From Bemisia tabaci (taxonomy: Eukaryota > Arthropoda > Insecta > Hemiptera > Aleyrodidae), in contig NC_092798.1 in assembly GCF_918797505.1 (NCBI RefSeq), positions 10,863,501 through 10,927,500 on the forward strand: DNA of 64,000 nucleotides, in the 5' to 3' direction. Made by a program: the position numbers and the translations under genes. Positions 35,601 to 45,500 of this stretch are shown here, in pieces. Each line of letters opens with the position of its first letter. Position 1 is the first letter of the stretch. The notes beneath the pieces are model-generated. The model saw nothing but the letters and a program-made list of their open reading frames with translations. It was not told where the DNA came from and searched no databases.

Positions 35601-38493
35601 TTACCTATATCTAAACGCGGTCGTGGTTGGGTTGCTTACTCGTCAATTTGAAGGAAATTAATTTACTCGCCTCTTGAGATTGTTCATTATAAATCTATTT
35701 GTGATTTGATGCCACTGCGTTGATCAATTTTTCCAGGATAATTTAACTAATCGTCTGAGGGATGAACCATTCTGTTACTTTAAAGTCATTCAGGGTAAAC
35801 AAACGGTAAATGCTCGGATAGGCGCACTCATTATTTTAAGTTAAAAAAATAATTTGTTTTCATTGCAAAATGTCAAAATGTTTCCTTAATTTATTTCTGA
35901 AAAAAACAATATGACCAAGATTCTAGGATGAAAATGTATGGCCTTGAGTTCCCTTTAAACATAGACATTTTTCGTGCCAATATTGACGAAAAATATAGGC
36001 ACCGACAAAAATTCTGGGGTTCGCCACCAGAATCTTGGCTGCTGACTAACACCTAGCAGACGTTTTTGATTGTGAATATCAGTATCACGGTTGTGTAAAC
36101 CAACAATTCTAGTTGCTTCCGACTAATTCATGAAGTGCCTTAGTAGGTGTATTGATTTAAATCATTCTAATTCAAATTGCGTCACAAACATCAGATGCTC
36201 CAATCTACTGATGACTGTTTGGGAAAACTGAAATACCCTCAACCTGAAATTCTGGTTAGAATCAAATGGACCGCATCAATCAGTTGGCGACAACCCCCCT
36301 CTCATCAAAAGTAGCTGCCAAAGGTACCAAGTACCACTGGGAATTAACTATGTCCACAGTTTTTTGCTGAAGCTACTACACTAAAAAGGAGAACCCCTCC
36401 TCAGAAATGTGGTTGAACAAAAAAAAAAAAAAAAAAACCTTGCTTATTCATTTTTTCCGCGTCATTTTTTACAGGAAAAATGCTATGAGGAGCTTGGTGA
36501 TATCTTTCAAGGTTCTGATAGGAGACTCACGGTTGATGACTTACGGAATATGAAGTATTTGGAACAGGTCATCAAGGAGAGTTTGCGACTGTACCCTAGT
36601 GCAACCGTCATATCGAGACAAGTTGGAGCGGAAACCCAATTTGGTAAAGCTTAGAAAGGAGGGAAGCTCTCCTTTAACTCTCTTCCTTCCTTTAAAGGCC
36701 AATGCAAAGTTTAAAGCTAAGCAACATGTGAAAAGGTTACATTTTGGTGTTGCTATGAGATTTGGATCTTGTAGCAAAAAAACCAGCACTAAACCACGCA
36801 TGGAAGAGTTCTTAATTGTGTTTCCTCATTCAATCAACGGCGACATGCCTATGTAATTTCTACCTCCTCAAGTCATTGAGTTTCCAAAAATGTAATCACC
36901 CATATGATAATTTTTATCAGAGGTATAACTGACCTCAGATGTTGAGGCACCTCTTAAAAGAAACATATCATACTACTACGTGCCACTAGCAAGTTGGAGA
37001 GTTTTTCCTCACTTTAAATGTATGTATAAATTATTTCAAAATTATCAAGTTGTTGGCTACGAATTTAAGTTACAACATCGCATTGCACAAAAACGTCCAG
37101 ACAAAATTTTAGGGGCTGAGATTTTACCTGAAATCCCTTGAGATACATTCAAAATCACAAAATATTAGCACGCTTTCCTTGATTGGAATTAGCCGTCTTG
37201 CACATATAATGATTTGAACTGTACTGTATCTATTCGGGCATTAAATAGTGTTATTTTGTTATTGTTTTAAGGAAAATACGTTGTACCTGAAGGCGCCACG
37301 GTTAATTTGAGCATTTACACGATGCATAGAGATCCAAAATATTTCCCAAATCCAGATGTTTTTGATCCTGATCGATTCAGCCCCGAAAATAGCGTAGATC
37401 GACACCCGTTTGCTTACACACCATTTGCTGCTGGATCTAGGAACTGTATAGGTAAAGGACATTTTTTCGTATACCTCGATAACTAATGATAATCAAACGA
37501 TATTTGTCTATCAAAAGCCTTTAAAGGCCGTCGGACGTTTTTTACAGGGGATTTTGAAGCGTGGCTTCCCACTAACAGGAAGTATTGCACTTCCCAGCAA
37601 TACACCAAAAGTTGATGTGAAAACTTAAGTAAAATGCACACAGAGTTTGAGTCAAAAATTAGTCAAACAATGGCCGTCAGACCGTTCTTCCTATTTTTTT
37701 CTTGGTTAACTAATTTCGGTCGTGCATTTTAAACTAAGATAAGTAAACAAAAACCTGCAAAGGATTTTCTCTTTTCATTCGGGCTATCTACATTCCATCC
37801 CCAATTTGGGCGAATTTATTAATTTCGAATAGTAGTTTTTGTCTAAAGCATTGTTTCTTTATTGATATTTATTCTGTTTTCAAACCAGGTTATTGGAAGA
37901 AAGGTAGAGGTTCGAATTTTCATCCCTCACCATGATTCATCACACCAAATATGTATGGGAAATTATTACTGATTAAAGCGTACATGTTCTATCTTGCCGT
38001 TAGGCTATGACTTTGTGCTTTCAAGCATAAAAATCAAAGATATTTCTGACGTGACAGTCGAAACATTTCAGGCGCCCTCCATGCCCCCATTTTACCCCCC
38101 GTTTTAAATTCAAAAATGAAAATTTCTCTCTTCCCTCGTTTTTTGATGCACCTAATAGAACGACATATCCGGAGCAGTTCCCATTTACATAGTTCTCTAC
38201 ATGAGAATGGCGCATATTTTTAGGTGCCTTGACTGTGCATAACACCCAGTGAACAGTCCACCTATTTAGAATTTTCACATTCCGCTGTAATTGTAATTTC
38301 CTTTTTTATTTCAGGTCAAAGATTTGCCATGATGGAGATGAAAGTGGTGCTGTCCTACATTTTGCGTAATTTTACTTTTGAATCATCTTACGGCGAAGAT
38401 GAAATGAAAATATCTTTTGATCTCGTCCCACGTGCAAAAAAACCCATCGAAATAAAATTTAAACTCAGGAATGCTCCACTAATTGATAAATAA
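23615..38493 (+). CDS. Cytochrome P450 family 4 (CYP4C-like), gene B
   Basis: The closest paralogue of gene A in the window, with the same role and ER membrane location expected. Exons: 23615-23783, 25771-25877, 27608-27698, 28864-29049, 31789-31858, 32553-32676, 33371-33440, 34286-34395, 35411-35479, 36475-36643, 37272-37451, 38315-38493, giving 507 aa. Every exon except the last has the same length as in gene A. Motifs: membrane helix [22 protein letters not shown] 36-39, WHERR, ESAMG 185-189, FAGHETT 308-314, KESLR, DPDRF, and [10 protein letters not shown] with Cys447. Ala309 stands at the position of the haem-linking Glu. Introns are larger than in A because of many MITEs. Intron 4 also holds a broken extra copy of part of exon 4. 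No stop or frameshift is seen, so the gene looks functional. Confidence 0.93.
24117..24222. repeat. atcgat-rich degenerate repeat in intron 1 of gene B
   Basis: Repeated gaatcgatcgac / gtcgatacgatcgatatg units in both orientations over about 105 bp. It resembles simple satellite-like expansion of atcgat. Confidence 0.5.
24978..25205. mobile_element. MITE, ttgtgcggattcctt family, intron 1 of gene B
   Basis: The ends aaccaagccacatcagctat and atagcttatgtggcttggtt are inverted copies. Closer to the centre, tgtgcggattcctttg is mirrored by caaaggaatccgcaca. A half copy lies at 15459-15640. Confidence 0.75.
26045..26403. mobile_element. MITE with gggagcgttyataaattac ends, intron 2 of gene B
   Basis: The left end gggagcgtttataaattacg is mirrored by the right end gtaatttatgaacgctccc. 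The interior holds long G runs on the plus strand (26118-26130, 26249-26270, 26334-26355). A single diverged end is present at about 34784-34812 in intron 8. Confidence 0.7.
27972..28301. mobile_element. atcgcgat-rich TIR element (short copy), intron 3 of gene B
   Basis: Begins cgagtagcagtgatcgcgat and ends gaaaaatgtcacttaggta. It is the same family as 8795-9906 but lacks the large central insertions. Confidence 0.65.
29131..29462. mobile_element. TIR element, cttagagtccctttatac family, intron 4 of gene B
   Basis: The left end gcttagagtccctttatacg plus gagagtcaagaca is mirrored by tgtcttgactctcagtat plus aaaggactctaaggtagc. A second, inner inverted pair (cgggaataaagattac / gtaatctttattcccg) lies inside. 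About 330 bp, begins about 80 bases after the exon 4 donor. Confidence 0.75.
29849..30072 (+). pseudogene. Broken duplicate of the 3' half of CYP4 exon 4
   Basis: The plus-strand frame reads [20 protein letters not shown], closely matching gene A exon 4 ([20 protein letters not shown]), and continues to a gtcgcc that aligns with the exon. There a MITE interrupts it; after the MITE, gattcgcggtgagc matches the exon end and donor (atttgcggtgag). The 5' half of the exon, with WHERR, is absent. The reading frame before the MITE has no stop. It lies in intron 4 of gene B, downstream of the intact exon 4, so it is a relic of a partial duplication. Confidence 0.8.
29938..30058. mobile_element. MITE, cgcctctgacgtaagggcgtatct family, inside the exon relic
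   Basis: The ends gtcgcctctctaacgtaaat and ttacgtcagggaggcgac are inverted copies. The internal gtatctta...ttccacatgaacc is mirrored by ggctcacgttgaaattgagatac. Relatives are at 45040-45166, 46080-46190 and 53380-53492. Confidence 0.75.
30386..30868. mobile_element. MITE, tgccgtgc-TIR family, split by another MITE
   Basis: Left end tgccgtgctgaggaagaacg and right end ggcgtttttccttagcacgg. Removing the 230-bp insertion at 30554-30783 leaves about 253 bp, the normal length of the family. Intron 4 of gene B. Confidence 0.8.
30554..30783. mobile_element. MITE, cactgg-aaaa family (copy 2), nested
   Basis: Same palindrome as 354-581. It is flanked by ta on both sides (atacactgg ... ccagtgtac), consistent with a TA target duplication as in Tc1/mariner-type elements. 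Confidence 0.8.
32070..32345. repeat. Repeat with a GC-rich palindrome (copy 1), intron 5 of gene B
   Basis: The palindrome (about 32090-32170) has arms reading ggcgcctacaaacctaacag and the complement, with the centre acgcattgcgcaatgcgt. A conserved 3' part follows (caactatttcac, then cacagtatcatacgaaatt). The whole arrangement recurs at 60600-60890 in gene D. Confidence 0.75.
33775..34171. mobile_element. MITE, tgtcgcaggcaattagc-TIR family (copy 2), intron 7 of gene B
   Basis: The same element as 15049-15458 in the opposite orientation. It begins tgttgcaggcaattggcgat and ends gattgctaattgcctgcgac. Interior matches include ttagtttagttg / caactaaactaa and cacggag / ctccgtg. Confidence 0.8.
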
Positions 38494-38494
38494 A
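38489..38494 (+). terminator. Polyadenylation signal overlapping the stop codon of gene B
   Basis: AATAAA shares its TAA with the stop codon, and a T/G-rich stretch follows at 38496-38530. No other AATAAA was seen in the next 200 bases. Confidence 0.5.
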
Positions 38495-39939
38495 CTTGAT
38501 TTGATTGAACATATTCTTGTCGGGTTCTTGTATCATTCATTCTTGTCCGTTTAATCCCATTTTAAAGAGAAGAGTTTACCGGATAAAACATTTAAATACC
38601 AAAACTTTGAGAAGATTCAATGGTATGAATCTACGATCAGAGCAAGAGAAATTTTGGCGTTGGCTGTAAACAACTCTATGAGATAATGGGATAAAAGCCC
38701 TTATTTAGGGCGACTTTTTCAGCAAACGCGCAACTCATCACTTTGTTTCCATCCCACCCACGTCCGTGCGAATGTACGATTTATGCACGGCTTATGTTTA
38801 TGGGTAACTGCTTCTCGTCTCATGTATAAATTGACCGGTCATACCATTGGATATGGAGGCGACCTTGTATCACAGTCGAAACAAGAGGGATAAATGCAGT
38901 TCGACCGAACGGTTTTACCAACACGTCATACATGTTTAAGTGAATGGTATGTTACAAACTTCAGTCAAAGTGAAAAATTCATATTGCCTCTCAAAGCAAA
39001 GCTCTTAAAAGTTATAATGCGCGCATTGGGCGCAGATTAAAATTTATTCCTTACTTCACAATCTGCGTGTGGGAAATTTGTACATTTTGGAGCTTCCCGC
39101 ATCAAAAAGTACACTTCGGCAATGACGTTATTTGATGAAAATCCATCAACCTGGTTCCATGATTCCACACAAATCTTTAAATGACTGCCGTCATGTAATT
39201 CAACTTCTTAAATAAAAACGAAACACTTTTTATCACTTTCTCACTACACACATTTCGTAGGAGAAAGAGGTAAAAAGTTTGAATATGAGGCCCTTCTTAT
39301 CCTATTTTTTTCAATTGAGGAACTATATAACAAGGCGGTCATTTCCAGTTTCGTGCAGAACCATGAAACTGGGTTAATTCATCTTTTTCAAATTTCCGTT
39401 TTGTGATAGTATTTTTTTAAAGCAAAAAGCCAAAAAAGCGATAATCTCCAGCGCAGGTTGTAGGCAAATGGTGGTGGAAACTTTTTCAAATCTCTGTTGC
39501 GTCAAACGTGTTTCTGGAAAATTTCGCCCGGGTTTTTCCAATTCATTTTCGGTGGTTTCGCCCGGGTTCTCCAAATCCTAGAGAAAATTCCAAAGAATCA
39601 CCACTAAACTTATGAAGCCAAGAAAATCCACCGGAGCTTCTCTTTAAGGGTGACGAAGTCCCTCAGACCCTTTTCGATGAGGTAAAATTGAAGAGCTTGG
39701 AGGACAATGCCCATAGTTGCAGTTTTTGAAAAAATTGAGATTTTCACGATTTCAACTAAAACCCGTCTTAAAATATAATATGTGAAACACTGACTCCCAA
39801 ATTCCAACTTTCCAGCATCAAACGTGAATCTAAACTTTCTTTTTGCCGTGAGACTCCATTTTAATTTAAAACTTTAAACACGGATTTCTCGAAATACATG
39901 GAAAAAATTAAATTACCGGTTTAAAATTCAATTCCTAAA

Positions 39940-40055
39940 AAAAGTGACTGCAATGTTTCAAATGGATTTTACAACAAAAAAATGCTACTTTAACCACGGT
40001 GGTTAAAGTAGCATTTTTTTTGTAAAATCTAAGTTGAAACATTGCAGTCACTTTC
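39940..40055. repeat. Near-perfect 116-bp hairpin
   Basis: Arms of about 50 bp: aaagtgactgcaatgtttca at the left, mirrored by tgaaacattgcagtcacttt at the right. The centre accacggtggt is a perfect dyad. Weaker pairing extends outwards to about 39925-40078. Confidence 0.75.
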
Positions 40056-40627
40056 TTTTAACAATTTAATTGTTAAAACAGCACTTGAATTCTTTCCGTT
40101 TAGCAAAACCTGTACTTTTGCTCTTTGTCCTCCAAGCCCCTTAATTTCTGCCCATCCAAGAAAGTAGGAACTTAATCTCTTCCAAGGAGCTCCTTCTATA
40201 TTGACGCGTGCCATCTTGCAAGAATTTCCACTATACCGTTGTAACGTTGATTATAACGTCAAGTCTGAGTCAATCTCCAGAGGCACACTCTCGGAAAACC
40301 CGTGGGAAAGCCCGCAAGCTCGAAGACTTCTATTCTTCCAAAATTTTTCGGGGCATTCCAAGCAATTCTTTCGTTTATTATCATCATTAAACCATGCCTT
40401 TGTGCGAAATTTTTCCACAATGATCGGAGATTATGAGATGCAAATCTCCGGATCTTGCAGCGACCCGAGAGCATCGATACAGTTCGAAATGCCAAAACCG
40501 ATTCTAATTTGATGATATGGATTTTTCGGGTGCGAGCTCCCAGTCTGCATCGTGAGACGAGACTCTGCAGCTCGGAGATCTCCGTGGGCAGCCGCCGCCG
40601 TCGCTGTCACCCCATCATCGGGAAAGT

Positions 40628-40773
40628 TCAATCAACTTTGAAGTTCCAAGTTCGAAAATCCATTCGCAAGTGCTGTCCGAAAGTTTTACGTGACTGGATA
40701 TCAAGAGGATCTTCGATCGGGAACGTAGATTCACCTTCTTTTTGGGCCAAGGGTGTTCGCTTTTCAGTCTTTA
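40628..40773 (+). repeat. Duplicated segment, copy 1
   Basis: Shares caatcaactttgaagttcca, gtgctgtccgaaagttttac and ttctttttgggccaagggtg with 41077-41235. Copy 2 has an extra short insertion. The function is unknown. Confidence 0.75.
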
Positions 40774-40978
40774 GGGTAGGTAAGGGTGTCTTTACGTTGA
40801 AGATAGGGGTGACTTTGCCTAAGGGACCAGTAGCAAGGAATGGTCTGAGGTTGAGGTGAAGCCACCGATTTTTTTTTTTTTACTCTCTCAACAAGGATCC
40901 AAAGATCGAAGCTGCCCACGATGTCAAAATAACATATTACTTCATGAACGTCTTCAGGTCAACGGTAAAGGACTGAGC

Positions 40979-41402
40979 TGCCGTTCTAAGGAAGAACGTC
41001 ATATGAACATTCGAATGTTGCCAAATCTGTCGCGATTAATTATGTGTTTTTGAGGGTGCTTGTCTTGCTAAATTTCAATCAACTTTGAAGTTCCAAGTTC
41101 GAAAATCCATACGGTGCTGTCCATATCCGTTTGTGTGCTTTTTCGTGCTGTCCGAAAGTTTTACGCGATTGAAGACACTCAATAGGGAACGTAGCTACAC
41201 CTTCTTTTTGGGCCAAGGGTGTTCGCTTTTCAGTCCTCAGAATCTTTTCTTGAAAACTTCAGACATTTTAGATGAAATTGCGACAAAATTGTCTAAAAAA
41301 TCGGAAGAAAAATACTGACAAATTTTACTGAGAGTCCGTGATTTGTAAAAGGAAGTTTGGTAAAGTCTGAAGGCTTACATATCGTTCTTCCTTAGCAGGG
41401 CA
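40979..41402. mobile_element. MITE, tgccgtgc-TIR family, carrying a captured segment
   Basis: Left end tgccgttctaaggaagaacg and right end atatcgttcttccttagcag. The family is about 250 bp elsewhere; here it is about 424 bp because the 41077-41235 segment sits in its interior. Confidence 0.7.
41077..41235 (+). repeat. Duplicated segment, copy 2 (inside a MITE)
   Basis: A copy of 40628-40773 located within the MITE at 40979-41402. It retains the same orientation and lies about 450 bases downstream of copy 1. Confidence 0.75.
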
Positions 41403-41825
41403 TGAAGGGGTCATATACCCTGTAACTCTCGCCTCCTCCCTTAGCCGTCATTTTTAAAGGTAACAATGCAGCAGGGATATGCATGTGTTGTGATTTGTTT
41501 TAAATATTGGGAATTTCAAACAGAATATTGAATTTGAAATTGACCAGTTCTCTGAAAGTAAATTTGCACTAGAATCCCAAGGCTTTACATTGTTCATCAG
41601 AATAATTAAAAGAGTTCAAAAGCATTGGGAATCGATGAGGATCCAAGTAATTGTGTTGATTTTATTATGCTCGGTAGTAATTGACGGATTTGTAATATCC
41701 ATCATTCATTTCAGAGACGCACTAAGCCAATTCAACTTCTATCTAAGTAATTCATGATCGTTCAAATAGTTCATAATATTCAAAAGCACTAGTTCCTCGG
41801 CATTCAATGTCCTCATTAAGGTAAA

Positions 41826-42410
41826 AAACAGTTCGGTGGCCCCGAGTGACTTGCACGTCATTTTAAAAAAAAATTAAATTCTTGTGAACTTCATCAACTT
41901 ATTTAATGCTAGACTGTGAATTTTATGTTGGGTGTAACATTCGTGAAAGTAGTGCGTTCAAATAATAGAACTTTAAATGAAATACTCTTAAGGTGTTTCG
42001 GTGTGTTATCAACTTCTTAAACGAAAATTTTGAGCCGCAAAAAATAGATGGGTAAAATTCAATGTATTTCAATGTATTCAATAGGTAACCGGAGTCGTCA
42101 GCGAAGAAAACAATCATCTCGATACCCCCGAGTGGTTCGCGCGTAATTTTTGGAAAATTAAATTCTTATTAATATTTTGAAAATTAAATTCTTATCAACT
42201 ATACTATAACTCATTTTATGTTGAGTATAAATTCGTGCAAACTGTGCATTATGTGTTGGATGTAAAATTCGTGAAATTAGTGCGTTCAAATAATAAAATA
42301 TCAAATGAAATAATCTTAATAAGGTATATCGGTATCGTTATCACAGTCTTAAACTGAGATTTTGAACTTAAAAAAATAGATAGGTTCACAGTTAATTTCA
42401 ATGTGCTGTA
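41826..42410 (+). repeat. Diverged tandem duplication upstream of gene C
   Basis: Two units of about 285-300 bp (about 41826-42100 and 42113-42410) share ccccgagtg, ttaaattctt, attcgtgaaa.tagtgcgttc and aaatgaaat, in the same order. The second ends about 170 bases before the gene C start codon, so the duplication lies in the likely promoter region. Confidence 0.6.
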
Positions 42411-42540
42411 TCCCGAAGAAAAGTTGTTAACTATTCTCTAGTTTGATTTCATCTATATATTTAATATCCTAAGGCCTTTTTTGGCCTCCAACAGTTTGTG
42501 CTAATTCGATCTCGGAAACTACTGGACCGATTTTCCTCGT

Positions 42541-42550
42541 TATATATAAA
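42541..42550 (+). promoter_or_regulatory. TATA-like sequence before gene C
   Basis: tatatataaa lies 28-37 bases before the chosen ATG. Used as a TATA box it would give a 5' UTR of only a few bases, so it may be chance AT-richness. Confidence 0.2.
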
Positions 42551-42577
42551 TGTACTGTGGCTTTCTAGCTTGAAGAA

Positions 42578-45500
42578 ATGATCCTCCACGCATTGGCATT
42601 ATTGGCTATTGTTATTGGATACGTTGTGCATACTTTTACTAAGATTTTGCCATGCAATCAAGAGCAGTATCAAACGGTAGAGAAAATACCAGGTCCTCCG
42701 ATAGAAAACAAAGTTCTAGGACATCCGTCGATGGCATTCCTTAAGCCTGAAGGTTAGTATTTCTTTCTCAATTTTAATAATTTACGCCATGAAATTTCAC
42801 TGTTATATACCCATCATGACTTTTCCGTACGAATCCACCATTTACATCTTGATTCTTGCATTTACTTCCAATGGTAAACTAAAGACAAGTGATCCTTTCC
42901 CGCACTCAAGACGGGTGCAAACTCATTTGGCGTGGAATCCTAACCATTCGTTAAAGTCTTTACACTAAAATAAAACGGATCCATTAAAACCAAAATAACC
43001 CACGATAGTACATTTGTACAATTTTCTTGCTTCTCTCATCCTTTCAACAAGTTTGCTTACTTATAATTAATTTTACCATTTGCACACAGTTTTACCAAGA
43101 GCGATATACCAACAGTACAAAGAATTCGGAGGTATATTTCGTCATTGGTATGGGTGGATACCCAGCGTCATAATTGCAGAGGCAGACTATGCAAAGGTAT
43201 GTACCTACTTTTGGTTTCCTTGAAAGTATTAGACTCGGAATGCGTTATAAAGACGGACGAGTTCACATATTGAAGTTCCGGACATTTCCGTGAAGGTAGA
43301 AATGGATATTCACCGAAATATCAACGCCGCAAAATTAATTAGATGTGCAAATCAAGTATCACTGTTAAAAATGAATATCAATGGCTGAAGTCGAAAATTG
43401 CATATCGTACTTGTCATAGAAAGAATGAATCCTAAGAATGAGTTCCGGTCGATGTAGTTCATAAATTTTCCAATGGGAGACGTCCAAATGAATTTTAATT
43501 CAGCAATTTCGTGCTCTGAACATGGCCGATAAGAGGCTCAGTAGCTTTTTCTTCAAATCATGTTTTCGGAATTGGAAACCTCAAACCGACTTACTCCAGT
43601 CCGATTTGGAATTTTTGAGCACGTTTCGTCCCTAGATCTCTGTAGATTAAGCCACACTGCGGTATTAAGTTATTAACTCAATTAAATGCATTTATACTAA
43701 AGGGAGCTCTGTACAATAATTGCCTACATTTTGCAGTGCCGAACTATAGTTCCTGGCTAATTTTAGGAATGACGTGCACGCTATTTTTTCCTCTGAGCAA
43801 ATATACCTATAGGCATTTAAGTATGACATGGAAAAAGTAGATCAATATTGCAAAATATCGTCCCAATGAACTGATTTAAAAAGAAAAGTGTCGCATGTAA
43901 TTCGTATGCAGATCAATCCATTTTACTTAGCTCATTTTTCAAAAGTTCCTTCTCGTACCCGTATGCTCCAATTATTTACGTCAAATTTCGAGTAGCTGTG
44001 GACTACGGTCATTTATTCCGTGGAAGATCACATCATTCGTCATACGCTCATTCATACTTTTTCAGATTTTCTTCACCTCAAAAAGTCTTAAGGACAAAGC
44101 AAATTCCTACAAAATCGTTCTCGACTGGATGGGACATGGACTGATCACCAGTAATGGTAGGTCTTTCATTGACTTCACATGTTGTAATTAACAACTGCGG
44201 GGCGGATGTTGTGTTTTTCTGACCTGAGTTTGATTGTGAGAGCTCCTACTTTAATTTTAGACACTTTAATGGATAGACGACGGATGCTGGAAATGAGAGT
44301 CCGTTGGCGATTGGTTCGGCCACTTCGGGTTTTGTTGAGCTTTTTGAAACCCAAAATATGGCAAACGTCGCTCCCACAAAAGGCCGAGAGGGAAGTTTTA
44401 CTCTTTTTCAACACCGAGATTTTTAAACTAATTACTAATTATGTTTTAAAAAAAATATCCGGCACAGCTTAAAACCCCATTTCAAGCATAGCACTATAGT
44501 AGGAAAATATATTTCAGAGAAATCTTTCCAATAATACAAGATTGGCAAAACAATAGGATAATTTATAAGTTTCAATCGTTGGTAATGCGCAATACTATAT
44601 ATTTGAAATCGCCAATTTTTAGGTGTCCTTAATGAGTTCTATGGGGTAAAGTGTCCATTATTTGCCCATATAGGTAATTCCCTTTTAATTAAATTCACCT
44701 CTTCAATTAATGAAAAAACGGCGCGTCATCATGATAAAGTCCCAAAACTCTAATTAATTTCGCAATCATCCTCATACTTTGTTGTTGTTATGACAACCTG
44801 CAATTTTGTTTGTTTTCAGGGGCATTATGGCATGAAAGGCGGAAGATGCTCACACCTGCTTTTCATCTAAGTGTGCTAAATATGCTCCACGAGATATTGG
44901 TGCAAAATTCTATTGTTATGATCCGAAAATTAAGGGAGCGTTCAGAAGACGCTCCTATGGACGTGTATCAGGCGATGCATCTGATGGCCTTAGAAAATAT
45001 TTGTGGTGAGTAAAATACTCTGTGAATGAATATCCTCCTTTTCTGCCTTATGGGCGTGCATATAGTATCTCTATTTCCATAAGAACCCCAGACAGCTTAG
45101 AGTTATATAAAGAGCACAGGGCTCATGTGGAAATTGAAGTACGCCCTTATATCAGAGCAGCGGCGATAAAGCCGTGCATAAAAAAGGGTCATTAGTGTAG
45201 AGAGGCTTTTTTGCGAAGTTTTTCGTTGAGTTGAGGTGAGAAAAAGGAATTTGAATTTTTGCTTCAACAGGCCCTCTCGTATCCCAAAAAATAAATTGCA
45301 AGAGGCTTTAGGTCAGTTTTACACTGTTGGAGAGTGTAATTTAGTATTTTGGTCCGACAAATTTGCATTTCGAGTTTTGTAAAATAAAACTTGCGTTTGA
45401 CGATATGAAGCTTAATATACATTAAGCCGTCTCTACTCCGAACTTCTCTGTCATCTCCCCCTTTTTCTCTTCATTTTAATAATTTTTTTCATCCAAAATT

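Larger units (their letters stand above)
38495..42577. other. Intergenic region between genes B and C
   Basis: About 4.1 kb. From 38495 to about 39920 I see nothing identifiable. From 39940 onwards are a hairpin element, a duplicated segment, a MITE and a diverged tandem duplication just upstream of gene C. A 134-codon open frame at 40455-40859 has no ATG start and matches nothing I know. Confidence 0.6.

Noticed and set aside
40455..40859. 134-codon open frame between genes B and C
   Set aside because: It has no ATG at its start, matches no family I know, and overlaps the duplicated segment 40628-40773 whose copy is not open in the same way.
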